The notes under the pieces: generated by a model
What the model saw: only the letters and a program-made list of their open reading frames with translations
Told to the model about the DNA's origin: nothing
Databases searched by the model: none
Assembly (NCBI RefSeq): GCF_026151205.1
Contig: NC_087077.1
Span: forward strand, 9,539,983-9,603,982
Reading direction: 5' to 3'
Length of the DNA: 64,000 nt
Origin: Bolinopsis microptera
Taxonomy: Eukaryota; Ctenophora; Tentaculata; Lobata; Bolinopsidae
Part shown: positions 9,390-20,585 of the stretch, one piece after another
Layout of the letters: every line of letters starts with the position of its first letter
How positions within the stretch are numbered: position 1 is the stretch's first letter
Translations under genes and position numbers: made by a program

Positions 9390-9870
9390 CCTGACTAGGT
9401 GAGGTGTTGTGTAGATTAATGATGGTTAGAATGATATCTGCTTTAATGAAAATATTGCACTGCCTACAGTCAGAACATCAATGAAAGCTGGCGGCATTAC
9501 AAATGATGTATATTAGAGCTTTTCATTACAAGTTAAAACGAGGCCTTCATATTACGGAGCCAGGGTGTGGACTGGTTAAAGCCGACTAAAGTCGAAAGCT
9601 TTATTCGAGGACATTTAAGCCTAAGGGGGCAGGGAGCCGGGGGTGGGGAGCGTCTTCATGGAAATAGCTAAATTTATCGCTGGTCAGTGGTGAAAGGGCA
9701 TTGAAATACAACAACAGATGAGTAAACTTTTATCCGCGGAAACAGGAAAGTAGAAAGATCCAGTATGCAGTACGAGATCGGGGACGGGTTCTATGAACAA
9801 ACAGTCGATTGAATTATCGAATACAATGCGTGCTGCATATTTACCTGCGCAAAGTTATTTACGAAAAATT
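9390..9870. promoter_or_regulatory. Upstream flank of receptor A, conserved with unit B
   Basis: About 480 bp upstream of receptor A match the same interval upstream of receptor B (16696-17170) with few changes, so both copies kept the same proximal 5' region after duplication. No TATA box or initiator is convincing; the promoter is assumed to be here by position only. Confidence 0.4.
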
Positions 9871-10596
9871 AATTTGCAAATTTTTTGTCATACGTTGTCA
9901 GTTAATTGTATGACCCGCTGCGCACGAGTGCGTGGCTCCCCCTGTATCGTCGAAACTCTACACTATAGTGAAGCGATCTCGTGGGGGTCACCACGTGATA
10001 CATCAACTTTTGTTGTATGAGTGTGTGCGCGCAAGCGTAATGTTTACTTAAGGACCTATGTGTCATGCTGCATGCTTTATTTGATTGACGATCAGACGAT
10101 GTCAACCCATCGAGATCGTTGCTTTGTAGAGTCAGAAGAAGACCTACGCCGCAGACTAACACCAACAGATTTGAGATTATCACCTCAACTTTTGTGATGA
10201 AATAACATCCGTCAGACGGCTGAATACGTTACCGATCATATTCATAACAGCTAGGGCTAAACGACCCCGTCATCAGAATGAGAAAAAACCTTCCTTTTGT
10301 TATATTCTCATATTGTATGTTAGTTTGGTGTGAAGTATAATGTTCTTTTTAAAAACTAACATTGTTAAACTAAATAATATCAGTAAAAGATGATATATTT
10401 TTCAACAGGTAAAATTCATATAATTGACGATTAAGAGATAAAGGAGTGTGTTCAGGACTCTGAAAGTGGTATAACTATACTCTTATAGCAATGGTATGAA
10501 ATGATTAACTTTATAGTCAAGGTCTCGTGTCTCTATGACCTTTGCTTTTGGCGCAGTGAATCTTGCGTTTCAGCGCAATGCGCAAATTCTTACTAC

Positions 10597-10690
10597 CACT
10601 GGGCCGGGCCGCGCTCAGCCTGTCATTCCTCCAAATCTCTATTTGGTGTTATCAGTTATGTTAATGAATATGATAGCCTGAGGTCCCCAT
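10597..10690 (+). repeat. S1 mini-element copy
   Basis: Shows the S1 ends CACTGGGCC...CGCTCAGCCTGTCATTCC and AGCCTGAGGTCCCCA with a variant hairpin centre. No clean target duplication is visible. Confidence 0.55.
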
Positions 10691-10858
10691 TGTCATAGGT
10701 TGTATGACCCGCCGCGCACGAATTTAAAACACATTTAAAACACTCCTTCGTGACTAAATCGACGATTTAGAGAATTTTACGCATTCAAAGCTCGACTTTA
10801 ATGTTATAAAAATGAACTGATAGCGAGTGGAGCATCGTCAAAGGGTCACTTCTGGGAA

Positions 10859-11232
10859 GGATGATGATTAATCACTCTACACTCGACTGTCACGTGACTT
10901 TTTCAACCTGTTCTCTAGCTGGTCCTGAACGACTATTCTAAACCCTAACCCTCTAATCTGATCCCAACCCTAACCCTAACCCAATTCGTAACAAAAGCAT
11001 ATGCTGAAACTTTAACGAGAAATTAGACTAACTTCCTTATACGGTCATATCACGTGATCGAGACAGTTTTTCGCCAATATCTCGGTAGGGGAGCATTTTC
11101 AATTTTAATCCTATGTCATGGGGGCCGGGGGTGACTCGGAATCAGCGTCCGAAAATACATTGATTGCAGTTGATTTCAACTGTCGGGGGCCCTTTTAGAA
11201 CAATCTCGAAGATCGACTGTAAAGTGATTTAG
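10859..11232 (+). mobile_element. Telomere-repeat-bearing MITE, family T, copy 3
   Basis: Same ends and order as copy 1: GGATGATGATTAATCACTC, CACGTGACTTTTTC, CCCTAA units at 10940-10985, GCATATGCTGAAAC, then a right end AAGTGATTTAG. Like copy 1 it is followed by GCACGCT, whereas copy 2 is not. Confidence 0.7.
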
Positions 11233-11234
11233 CA

Positions 11235-11360
11235 CGCTAGTTGTAGCGCGATGCACTACTGGGTCGCGCGCGCATCAAATAATGCTTCTCGCAACCGGTA
11301 GATCGGCGAGATGCACCACTGTGCCTCACCGAGCTGCGAAGGATTGACATCGTGAATCAA
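11235..11360 (-). repeat. Dispersed GC-rich palindromic repeat
   Basis: Contains TAGCGCGATGCACTACTGGG and CGAGCTGCGAAGGATTGACA. The same unit occurs inverted at 5460-5575 and is split by insertions at 17405-17610 and 20706-20815. No coding potential. Confidence 0.55.
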
Positions 11361-11511
11361 GCACGCTCGTTTTGGGATCTCTGCGAAACCTTGATGTCAA
11401 AAATAAATACATGTGAGCATGATTCATATGCATATTTCATGTCTAATAACCCATTGATTGCTAAATACCGAGGAATCAATGTTTCTTGATTGTTAAATTC
11501 AGAACTACATG

Positions 11512-12079
11512 TAGGGGGTGCACCATAAAAATAAACTTGCTCGGATTTAAAAAATTTTTGTATCATTGTTTTCTAGAGACTGTGAGAATTTTCACAGTAA
11601 CAAATTTGTCATACCTTTTTGGAAAAATCAGTGAGTTTCGCCTAGGTGCCATATTTGATGGTGCGCAGCTTTTGGAGCAAAATAAGCTGTAAAAGTCACG
11701 ATTTTTGTCGTATTATTTGGATATATCTTCAGTTCCTTGAATGAGATCATTCTGAAAATTAGCGACGACCTTCCAATAGGGCTTTCACAACTGTCCGAAA
11801 AATTTGGTGGATATCGGGGTTGATATAGTGATCAAAATGGGGCAAAATACGCTGCTTTTAGCTGTAACATAATGTCTGATGGTTGGATATGCTTTAAACT
11901 TTTCGGACACTTTCCTTGTAAGTCTATGAGTAAGCTTATCAATTTTTGTTGCAATCAGAGGTCGGGAAGGATACTTATTAATATCTATTTGTTTGAAGAA
12001 AATTGTGCTGGCCGAAATTAGCGCTAAAAAACCATCCTACAGTCGGCAAGCGCGGCTCACTGTCGATGGCGCACTACCT
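11512..12079 (+). mobile_element. hAT-like MITE, family H1, copy 2 (568 bp)
   Basis: Same ends as copy 1 (TAGGGGGTGCACCAT and ATGGCGCACTACCT) with a different 8-bp target duplication, ACTACATG, at 11504-11511 and 12080-12087. High similarity over the whole length, no ORF. Truncated relatives are at 17345-17403 (left end only) and 20820-21440. Confidence 0.85.
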
Positions 12080-12464
12080 ACTACATGTTAACGTCCTAAA
12101 AATAATTAATCATTACATGTTCCGGATAGGAACATTTTTCTTTTTGAAAATATTGTGCGAACTGCAATAGCGTAGAGTGCAGCTGCAGTTGGGTTTCAAG
12201 TTTTGTCGAGATGGCTATGTGGCCATAATCCTATTATTATTACCTGTTAAAAATTGGTAAAAAATATGGGCGTGGCTCAAGTCAGTATTACTATTATACG
12301 AATGACGAAACCGTAGAGACAAAAATTTTGTTGTTGTTGTTCCTGACCCTATAGAGCAACTAATTAGAGGTGATCTCTAATTATTTGAACGAAAAGTGGT
12401 TTTGTGAACCGCCCTAGACCGTATAAATGTATAATGAAGTTGGTGATGATCTAATTCATTGTCA

Positions 12465-12610
12465 GGGTTTCAGCATATGCTTTTGTTAAGGATTGGGTTA
12501 GGGTTAGGATCAGATTAAAGTGTTACTACTTACTGTTAGGGTTTCGAATAGTCGTTCAGGGCCAGCTAGAGAACGGGCTAAAAAAGCCACAAATGTAGTG
12601 ATTAATCAAT
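12465..12610 (-). mobile_element. Family T MITE, partial copy 4
   Basis: Holds GGGTTTCAGCATATGC, GGGTTAGGGTTAGG and the end AGTGATTAATCA, but the half with TAAATCACTC is missing. Its position relative to receptor B matches copy 2 relative to receptor A, so it was already present before the segmental duplication. Confidence 0.6.
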
Positions 12611-13390
12611 ATCATCATCTGCATTTCCTACGGCCATGAGTGCGCGTCACGAAATTAAATTGTCAACAGTTAACCTCATAAAAAGAGTAAGGAGAAACAT
12701 TTTAACAAGAATTGCGCCCGTTGTTTCGTTTTGGCGGACGCTAGATTTCCATTTCACTATAACTATTAATATAACTATAAGCTCTAATCAGCTCACCTTA
12801 TAATAACAATATTGAAACATCAGTACACTACGCGTGCCACGTTCAAGTTGGGCTTATTACAAAATACTATACATTACTAGTATTCATTAAAATACGCTCG
12901 TGCCGCGCATTTATTGACCACAGACTAGCTATACACCACATCTCCGCAAGCAATCCTATTCCTCGCGCTAGTTGTCATGGTAACGGACGGAAGGAAGTAA
13001 GTAAGGAACACGACATATTCAGACCCCCCTACCGCTATCTCTAAAATCCACGTTTTTTTACAAAAACGTCCATTCGTAAACCTTTCACTATTGCCTTTTT
13101 ACAAAAGGGTGAAAAGGAAAAAGTCGCTGCATCATGCATTAATATAATCGATTGTGCCTATGTCAGGAACATATGTTCCAAATTAGAAATGATACGGATG
13201 AAAGCTCTAGGAGAAAATAGGTTTTGAAGGTGGTTTCAGGGGTCAATTGCTGACAGGGGGAGGCCGAGGGGGGTAAAATTGGCCAAAATCTTGCTGACAT
13301 CATATCACATATGTGAACGCTCCCTTAGGTATATTTCATGTGTTAGATATGTTTATCGATTTTAAGTTTAACCGCCGTTTTAAAATAATT

Positions 13391-13880
13391 TCAAGGTTGT
13401 TAAATACGTATTAGGAGGGAATACGTATTGGAATACGAATACGTATTAATCCTCGAAAATTGACGTATTACGACGTATTCTTTATTCAAAAAATTCAAAA
13501 ATTCAAATATGTTGAGGGGACTGAACTTTAGAAAATGGTCTTAAACTTTGATAATTGCGAGATCGTTTTAGGAAACGAAATCATTAAATATGTATTAATA
13601 TGTAATTGATAATTTCGCAAAAAATGTTAGCTTATTATCCATGAAATTTGATTACAAATTTAAGTTATCATGTATAACTGCACTCCTTTAATGCATGATC
13701 AATGATGAGGGTGGCGCGCAGCTGTAATGTTTAATTTTGACACGGCGTATTATGGCGTATTCGTGGACGTATTTAACAATCCATAGAAATGACCGTATTC
13801 CGGCGTATTACGACGTATTCTTTATTAGAACCGAATACGTCGTATTCTTTCACGAAAATTTGACGTATTTAACAACCTTG
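13391..13880 (+). mobile_element. hAT-like MITE, 490 bp, with 8-bp target duplication
   Basis: Ends CAAGGTTGTTAAATACGT and ACGTATTTAACAACCTTG are an exact inverted repeat. AATAATTT flanks it on both sides (13383-13390 and 13881-13888). The interior is built from many ACGTATT/AATACGT repeats around an AT-rich centre and encodes nothing. The homologous spot in unit A (about 5800-5815) has one AATAATTT and no insertion. Confidence 0.92.
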
Positions 13881-13932
13881 AATAATTTACATATAATCTA
13901 ACACAAGTGTGTACACAGCACAATTACTAAAT

Positions 13933-16695
13933 TTACAATCCATCGTCATAATTTTCTGCTATAGTTCCTAACAATCCATCGTCATAATTTTCTGCTATAG
14001 TTCCTAATTCAACATCTCGATTTATGTTTATTTTATTACGACTTTTTCTTCGGTTTGACAAGTCATTCCAGATAAATCTAAAGCGTCTTTTCAAAGCCTT
14101 CATAAAAGTTAGGCCATTGATCTGCATTGCTTCATTAACAGAAACATATACAAACTCAACCAAAAACAGGATGAAAGAAATCGCGACTCCTGCACTAAGT
14201 AAATAAAACACTCCCGCTAAAGTGTCCAGATTCAACGTAACCTTCTCTGCCATGACTGATGTGGAACAAACGGTAGCTCCCCCTGTCCACTTTTCCCACA
14301 GACTGTCAATAAAACCTTCTTCTCTAAACTTTAGGAGATATGTGTCTATAAAAGTTTTATACGGAGAGTCTTTTGGTAAACCAAAAGCGTACGCAAAGGA
14401 TTGAAACTCTTCTCCGACAGAAAATATATCACAGTCCCCTCCGAGATTGTATGCCAGGACAGGCGACTCATCTATGAAGACAAAGTTACCTTGACGTACT
14501 GTATCCACGGCATCGTTGAGTCCCTGTAACTTTATTCCTTCATGAGCAAGTCTCTTGTATCTGGCGTCCATGTGCGTCTTTAGAAGAGTCTCAGGATGTC
14601 TGCTCCCAATGACCCCCCACTCGTACGTATCCTGTGCCAGTAAATCAAGGACTGTATTCAGAGAAGTGTCGAGATTACTGAGAGTAAGGGAGGCAGTGAG
14701 GTTAGCGGTGTACATGGAGGTTACAACCAACATGAACGTCCACCAAATAATGAGGAGGAACCGTCCTGATATACTAGGGAGTGCTCCAATTGCATGTCCC
14801 ACTAGACCAGTGGCCATCATCCACAACGAGCTGTTAAAGGAAGATTCCTCACTTCTGCCCTCTTCCTCTGCCTTGTCTATAAGACAAACATATAGCTTGT
14901 TGCCATGTATTGAGCACCGTCTCTTCTTCATTTCAGATCTCTGTCCTGTACATTGGTTACAAGAACACGTTTTCACGGCGTAAAGTTTAGTTCCATACTT
15001 ACTATAGGGAGAAAACTTACCAATACAGGAGATGAGAGCAACCAGGATGAAATATGAAAGCAGAATCATCGACCAGACAAGAGGGTCGAATGGAGACAAA
15101 AAGAAGTATTTGTTACTTGTCTTTGATTCACCTTTCACCACCGCTCTTAAGCCTGCGTCCATAAACCCAAAGCTGAAATCAATAACAGTTTTTCTGGCTG
15201 AGTTGGTTGACAGGTCGATGGCTATTATGTCAGTTTTATCCGCTAGCAGATCTCCGATCATCCCATTCCATTCCTTGGTAGTCTCGTTTTTTGCTCCAAA
15301 CTTTAAATCAGCGGGAGAAATGTACTCGTATGTGAAAAACAACTCTTCAGCTAGCCGTACCACCATGTCGTTAACCATTCCCGACCAGCAGGCATTTCCT
15401 TCGCATTCCTTTGTGGAATGAAACATGAAAGGTTTCTCCTCGACTGTCCCTAATCTCAGGTGTCTATCTACCAGATTCTTAGTAACACCAGTTGGAACGA
15501 GATTGGTTCCGTCAAAAAACTGCATGTTTTGTGTCATCTGGAGGCCTGATGAATTGGTCCAAGTACCGACCGTAGTGAACTTATCATCCACAAAGTTCAT
15601 TATCTCGTAAGACGGCTCATTCCTTTCTCCGTTAATTGTAAAATTGATTCCTCCAGAAATTCCCGTATACCTGGTTTGTAGCATTGAATCCAGAACAGTT
15701 TTACCTTGGTTCCAACCTTCTGATCCAGAAGAACAATCCACGTCTTGTGTTATGTCCTCTGAAACTCCAATCAGTGCTTCGTCAACAAATCCTATTGCAT
15801 CATAAGTCAGATCTGTGTAGCTGGTCAAATCTTCAACTTTACCGCCGTTCAAAATGTAAGAGTCCTTATATTTCTTGTACTTGTTACCTTTTATTTGTGC
15901 TGACTTGATCCCTATTAATCCCTCATAGAAACTCAAACAGTTACCACTATCTTCAGCTAAATATTGAGGCTGTGTCGCAATGGCATCTGTAACTATCCAC
16001 ACATATTCTGGTCCCATCAGACCTAACTCGTGGGCCTTTTCCAGGACACGTTTCCCAAACTCAGCTGCAGCATTGAGTACGATAATCTTGACAAGGGAGT
16101 GCCGGATCTCAGACAGTGGGCCTGATATTTCTGTTGTAGTATTATCCGCTGAGAGAACTATCATATCTTTTATCCTTACACTTGAGTCTGTTATTAGTAA
16201 ATTTTCTAGTTTTACAATCCCGTTTAGTCCATACGAATCTGCCGTTGCCAGAATTGAAACTTCGTGCCAGTTGTAATATTTGATCAAATTGTAGATAGCT
16301 TCACTCTGATAAAAATCCGATGCCAACATTCGAATGATGTATTCCCGATTTTTATTCCAAAGAAACGGATCGGTCGCTGAGACTGCTATATGTGGTATTT
16401 TCAAGGGTGAGAATATATCCGACTGAATGGCGGTGTTTGGAGAATCTCCTTTGGTGATGACCACAGAAACTCCCTCCGTCACCAGCTGACAACATGCTTC
16501 TATCATGCTCTGCAGTTCGGTGTCATCATACTCCACTGTTACCAGAGTATAGGACACGTTCTGTGCGGCGTAGCTGGATAAGCTCTTCAGGGCATTGTTG
16601 TACCTGTCTTGTTTTGAGATAAGGAATCCTACTTTGGTTTTGGAAAAGGAGAGTGTGAGAGCGCAGAGAAAGGACAATAGTTTGTACGAATACAT
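13933..16695 (-). CDS. Ionotropic glutamate receptor-like channel, copy B
   Basis: Intronless ORF of 920 aa, collinear with copy A up to residue about 875 and about 91% identical by eye, so the domain positions are the same. Conserved features are the signal peptide, Arg501, Arg699 in GSRH, Glu743, the MYTANLTASL gate (661-670) and the Cys-rich M1-pore linker. The pore loop is sharply different: residues 629-643 read TGLVGHAIGALPSIS, against TGEVELSIPALPCIS in A. The C-terminus is longer than in A and ends with an exact tandem repeat of LGTIAENYDDGL, from a 36-bp DNA duplication near 13933-14005. The gene looks intact. The two proteins may co-assemble or may be alternative subunits; that is inference. 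Confidence 0.93.
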   Translation of the reverse strand: MYSYKLLSFLCALTLSFSKTKVGFLISKQDRYNNALKSLSSYAAQNVSYTLVTVEYDDTELQSMIEACCQLVTEGVSVVITKGDSPNTAIQSDIFSPLKIPHIAVSATDPFLWNKNREYIIRMLASDFYQSEAIYNLIKYYNWHEVSILATADSYGLNGIVKLENLLITDSSVRIKDMIVLSADNTTTEISGPLSEIRHSLVKIIVLNAAAEFGKRVLEKAHELGLMGPEYVWIVTDAIATQPQYLAEDSGNCLSFYEGLIGIKSAQIKGNKYKKYKDSYILNGGKVEDLTSYTDLTYDAIGFVDEALIGVSEDITQDVDCSSGSEGWNQGKTVLDSMLQTRYTGISGGINFTINGERNEPSYEIMNFVDDKFTTVGTWTNSSGLQMTQNMQFFDGTNLVPTGVTKNLVDRHLRLGTVEEKPFMFHSTKECEGNACWSGMVNDMVVRLAEELFFTYEYISPADLKFGAKNETTKEWNGMIGDLLADKTDIIAIDLSTNSARKTVIDFSFGFMDAGLRAVVKGESKTSNKYFFLSPFDPLVWSMILLSYFILVALISCIGKFSPYSKYGTKLYAVKTCSCNQCTGQRSEMKKRRCSIHGNKLYVCLIDKAEEEGRSEESSFNSSLWMMATGLVGHAIGALPSISGRFLLIIWWTFMLVVTSMYTANLTASLTLSNLDTSLNTVLDLLAQDTYEWGVIGSRHPETLLKTHMDARYKRLAHEGIKLQGLNDAVDTVRQGNFVFIDESPVLAYNLGGDCDIFSVGEEFQSFAYAFGLPKDSPYKTFIDTYLLKFREEGFIDSLWEKWTGGATVCSTSVMAEKVTLNLDTLAGVFYLLSAGVAISFILFLVEFVYVSVNEAMQINGLTFMKALKRRFRFIWNDLSNRRKSRNKININRDVELGTIAENYDDGLLGTIAENYDDGL

Positions 16696-17344
16696 CCTGA
16701 CTAGGTGAGGTGTTGTGGAGATTAATGATGGTTAGAATGATATCTGCTTTAATGAAAATATTGCACTGCCTACAGTCAGAACATCAATGAAAGCTGGCGG
16801 CATTACAAATGATGTATATTAGAGCTTTTCATTACAAGTTAAAACGAGGCCTTCATATTACGGAGCCAGGGTGTGGACTGGTTAAAGCCGACTAAAGTCG
16901 AAAGCTTTATTCGAGGACATTTAACTTTAAAGCCTAAGGGGGCGGGTAGCCGGGGGTGGGGAGCGTCTTCATGGAAATAGCTAAATCTATCGCTGGTCAG
17001 TGGTGAAAGGGCATTGAAATACAACAACAGGTGAGTAAACTTTTATCTGCAGAAACAGGAAAGTAGAAAGATCCAGTATGCAGTACGAGATCGGGGACGG
17101 GTTTTATGAACAAACAGTCGATTGAATTATCGAATACAATGCGTGCCATATTTACCTGCGCAAAGTTATTTACGCAAAATAAATTTGCAAATTTTGTTGT
17201 ATGTTTGTGTGTTGTCCGTCATACGTTGTACGACCCGCTGCGCACGAGTGCGCGGCTCCCCCTGTATCGTGGAAATTCTAACATAGTGAACAGTGAAACC
17301 CCACCATAGTGAAACGACCGTGGGGGTCACGACGTGATACAAAG

Positions 17345-17403
17345 TAGGGGGTGCACGATAAAATAAACTTGTTCGGATTTTCAAAATTTTTGTACCACTG
17401 TTT
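17345..17403 (+). repeat. H1 MITE, left-end fragment
   Basis: TAGGGGGTGCACGATAAAAT followed by TTCGGATTTTCAAAATTTTT matches the first 60 bases of H1, then switches to another repeat (GATTCACGATGTCAATCC). Confidence 0.6.
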
Positions 17404-17875
17404 TTTGATTCACGATGTCAATCCTTCGTTGACCATTGTTAATGATCTGGCCCGGCGCGCGCTACTTCGTAGCACTTGCCGTCGGGCCATAACATTTCGA
17501 GAAGAAAACGGCGCGCGCTACTTCGAAGAAATTTAGACGAGTAACATCCGTCAAAATCCTTCGCTGTTCGCAGCTCGGTAAGGCACAGTGGTGCATCTCG
17601 CTGATCTCGCTCCTACTAAATCGCTCGCCCAAATTTTAAGAAAATTCTTGTGAAAAGGCCCTTCGGGTATGAATTTAATCTGGATCGGTGTATTTTTGGA
17701 CGCTGATTCCGAATCACCCCCCATGACGTAGGGTAAAAATGCTTCCCTGGAGAGTTATGGGCAAAAAACCGTTTTGGTCACGTGACAGGCTAGTAAAACA
17801 TGAATTCGATTGTTTAGGGCTCGGGTTAGGGTTAGGGTTGTTACTTTACTTGGGTTACTTGGGTTGGGTTCCGAG

Positions 17876-20585
17876 CTAGAGTGCTACCAGGCCAAGAATG
17901 TCTTGCATCTCCACCGCCAAGTAGTAGCACGTCAGACACATGTGCCACCGGCCCACTCCAGCATTGAGTTCCTGTTCTGTCCAGTGTACCCAGGTGTTGG
18001 TGGAGTGTCAGGGAATTCATTGAGGAAAGCATCAAGAGCAGGTTTGAAAGTGGTCAAGGTTAGGAGGGACTTGATGCTAGGAGGGACCACGTTGTACAGT
18101 GCAGAGGCTCTAGAGGCAAAGGAGTTGAACCTCAGGTTATTGACACTATTGTACTTGGAGGACCCTAGTGGTCGTATACACGTAGTTCCGTATCGTGAGG
18201 TCTCGCGGAAGTTGATGTTCATACTGTTTGGAGCGAGATTGTTATAGATCTTCCAAACTAGGATGATAGTGTATCTCTCACGCCGCCTGTAAGGAACCTC
18301 GAAATTCTATATTAATTTCAATCTTCCTTTAAAGATAGTTAAATGAATTAGGCTTATAGTTAACAACCATTTCCATAGAGGATAGATAGTAAATTTGTTA
18401 ACGATAGAAGTATACCAGAAATGGAATATACGTTGACGTTTAATTAACAAAAGGACACTTTCTGTGAGAAAACTATCAAATCATTTGACACGCTTGATGA
18501 GTTACCACGGACTTATAGAGGGGTTAATTAGGAGCACAAGACCAGCCTATCACAAGACGAAGCGTGACGAGGAATGATAAGCAGGGAGTTTAAACAAGGA
18601 GGAGCAATTTCGATCGGGATGAACAATACTGCGTTCCCTGAGAAAAGGCTGGAACGGCAGAATAGACTCTGGGAAATTCAGGGAGATATAGCGGAGAATG
18701 ATCGAAGGACCGATGTCTTTCTCACGTCAGGGCAGTCTGTTAGGTTGTGTCAGTGCAACGTGCTTGTAAACAGAGTCCAGTAAGTGAGTAAGCTGGTTCC
18801 GCCCGGGTGCTTTAACCTTTCCAGTCATAAGTATTCCAGTTGCAGTGGATCCGATCCGTCGCATCGAATAGATTCCACCGTACATTAAAGAACAGTGACT
18901 ATTAAGTTTCCGGGTAGAAGTAAGCTAACGACGATAAGATTCCCGATCTCCTTCTCACTTGAAGGACCCTGGACCATTATACGGATTGAAGTTGTTCTCG
19001 AGGTAGAGAGACACGAACATTCCTGCTCAAACCGTGCTGCCTTTGCCGATACCTGCTAGAGTAATTGATTCTCCTTCGTCAACCGAGACCATTCGTGACA
19101 GTCAAACTGTTGACGGTGAGACTCAGTCAAAGACGCGTGATATTCCAGCCCTCCTACACTATTTCTAAGAGAGAGACTTATCATAAGGTGATTGCACCAG
19201 CATATACTTAGATACCAAGATAGTTCCTTTAATTAGGTTATGAGAAGAATTTCTACCGTGTCAATTAATTAGTATAGTATCAAAATGTTACTTTCATTGT
19301 TATATAAACATCTTTCAAGACAAGAAGGTTTTCGCTCATTAATTATACTACCATTAGTTGTTCTATATTTTGTTCTATATTGTCGTTTCAATTTGTGTCA
19401 ACCCACCAAAATTGAAAGTCTGAATTATAATCACTAACCGCACTAAATTAAATAAAAAGTAACATGAAACTCTGAATTCTAGCAAAACTATAATTTCCAT
19501 AAAACAAAAGTTTTAAGACGCTCAATCGTGGGTTCAGAACCTTCCGAAACGGACTCTCTTGATATAACCGGGGCCTCCCATGTATAGTTCTAGCCAAGTC
19601 AAAAGGAGCTCTAAATAAATAATTTCTTGGAGGAAATAAAGTACTACATACCATGGACATGGGAGAGGTGATTATTACCCGGTACTTGCAACTAACACCT
19701 GATTAAATTGGTACCGTGGTTAATAACACCGCCTCTGAAGGGAGTACATAGACAGGCGACGGAGGCGTTCCCAGTAGTTGAGACTTCCAATTCAAGACAC
19801 TGGATTTTAGCAGTGAAGGATCGTTGAACTGCTTCGAGTTTGATAATTTCGCACTGCATGTGAGGAGACCACAGAGGACAGCAGTATTCCAGATGAGATC
19901 GTACGTAGGACTTGTACAGGAGCATCATGGTCGCTACATCCCTGGAGATGAAGGTGCGTAGCACCCAGCTAGCCATGTTTCTGGCTTTGGCAGACTTCAT
20001 CGCTATGTGAGTGCGCCAGTTGAGGTCTGGGTCGATATAGACACCCAGGTCCTTCACGTGGTCAGAGCCCTTAAGAGTCTCTCCAGATGGTAGGATGTAG
20101 GGCTGCTTCAAGTCTTGTAGTTTGCCGTGTTGTAGAAGCTGGAACTTTTCCTCGTTAAGCTCCATGTTGTTAGCATCAGCCCAATTCACAACCGAGAGAA
20201 GATCTTCTTGGAGAAGGATGCGATCGATATGGGGAAATATATCTTTGTGGAGCTTCGAGTCATCTGCAAACACTTTTATCTTGCTGTGCTTGACAACGGA
20301 GAAGATGTCGTCAATGTAGATGAGGAAGAGAAGGGGACCTAGGACAGTACCCTGAGGAACCCCACTGATGACATCGATGATCGTGGACATGACCCCATCC
20401 ACGATAACATGCTGCTTTCTGCCAGTAAGAAAGCTGGCTATCCAGTCGTAGAGCTTACCACGGATACCAAAGGCCTGGATCTTCTTGAGAAGAATCTTGT
20501 GGTCAACCTTATCAAAGGCTTTGCTGAAGTCGAGGTAGAGCACGTCAGCATTTTTGTCGAGGTTGTGGAAAGGGTTATGGATAGC
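17876..20585 (-). pseudogene. CR1/jockey-like non-LTR retrotransposon, truncated and interrupted
   Basis: From 20585 down to 19735 the minus strand encodes RT motifs YLDFSKAFDKVDH, SGVPQGTVLGPLLFLIY and FADD, then RSHLEYCCPLWSP. After a frameshift near 19790 it continues as YWERLRRLSMYSLQR. Reading resumes at 18288 with RRERYTIILVWKIYNNL and ends with LRFNSFASRASALYN and the usual C-terminal tail (17932-18222). The endonuclease and N-terminal part are missing. Both ends of the LINE abut TTAGGG-type repeats. The frameshift and the 1.4-kb insertion make it dead. Confidence 0.85.
18289..19726. mobile_element. Unidentified 1.4-kb insertion within the LINE
   Basis: It splits the LINE between codons for SLQR and RRER. 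The junction octamers CGCCGCCT (18281-18288) and CACCGCCT (19727-19734) differ at one base, consistent with an 8-bp target duplication. No ORF over 70 codons, no clear terminal inverted repeat, and no tRNA- or rRNA-like structure recognised. It is more GC-rich in its middle (18500-19150) than at its ends. Confidence 0.6.

Larger units (their letters stand above)
4731..9870. repeat. Segmental duplication, unit A
   Basis: This block and 12465-17180 are collinear and closely similar from the family T element through the 3' flank, the whole iGluR coding region and about 480 bp upstream (up to the stretch near ACAGTCGATTGAATTATCGA). Differences are substitutions plus a few whole-element insertions or deletions. 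Both units are in the same orientation, so this is a tandem duplication offset by about 7.3 kb. Confidence 0.85.
12465..17180. repeat. Segmental duplication, unit B
   Basis: Direct tandem counterpart of 4731-9870. Relative to unit A it has an extra stretch at about 12703-13125 (no feature recognised) and the hAT-like insertion at 13391-13880. It lacks the H1 element and some GC-rich repeat material found on the A side. Confidence 0.85.

Noticed and set aside
18500..19150. Mitochondrial or ribosomal RNA insertion
   Set aside because: The GC shift suggested it, but no conserved rRNA signature strings could be identified.
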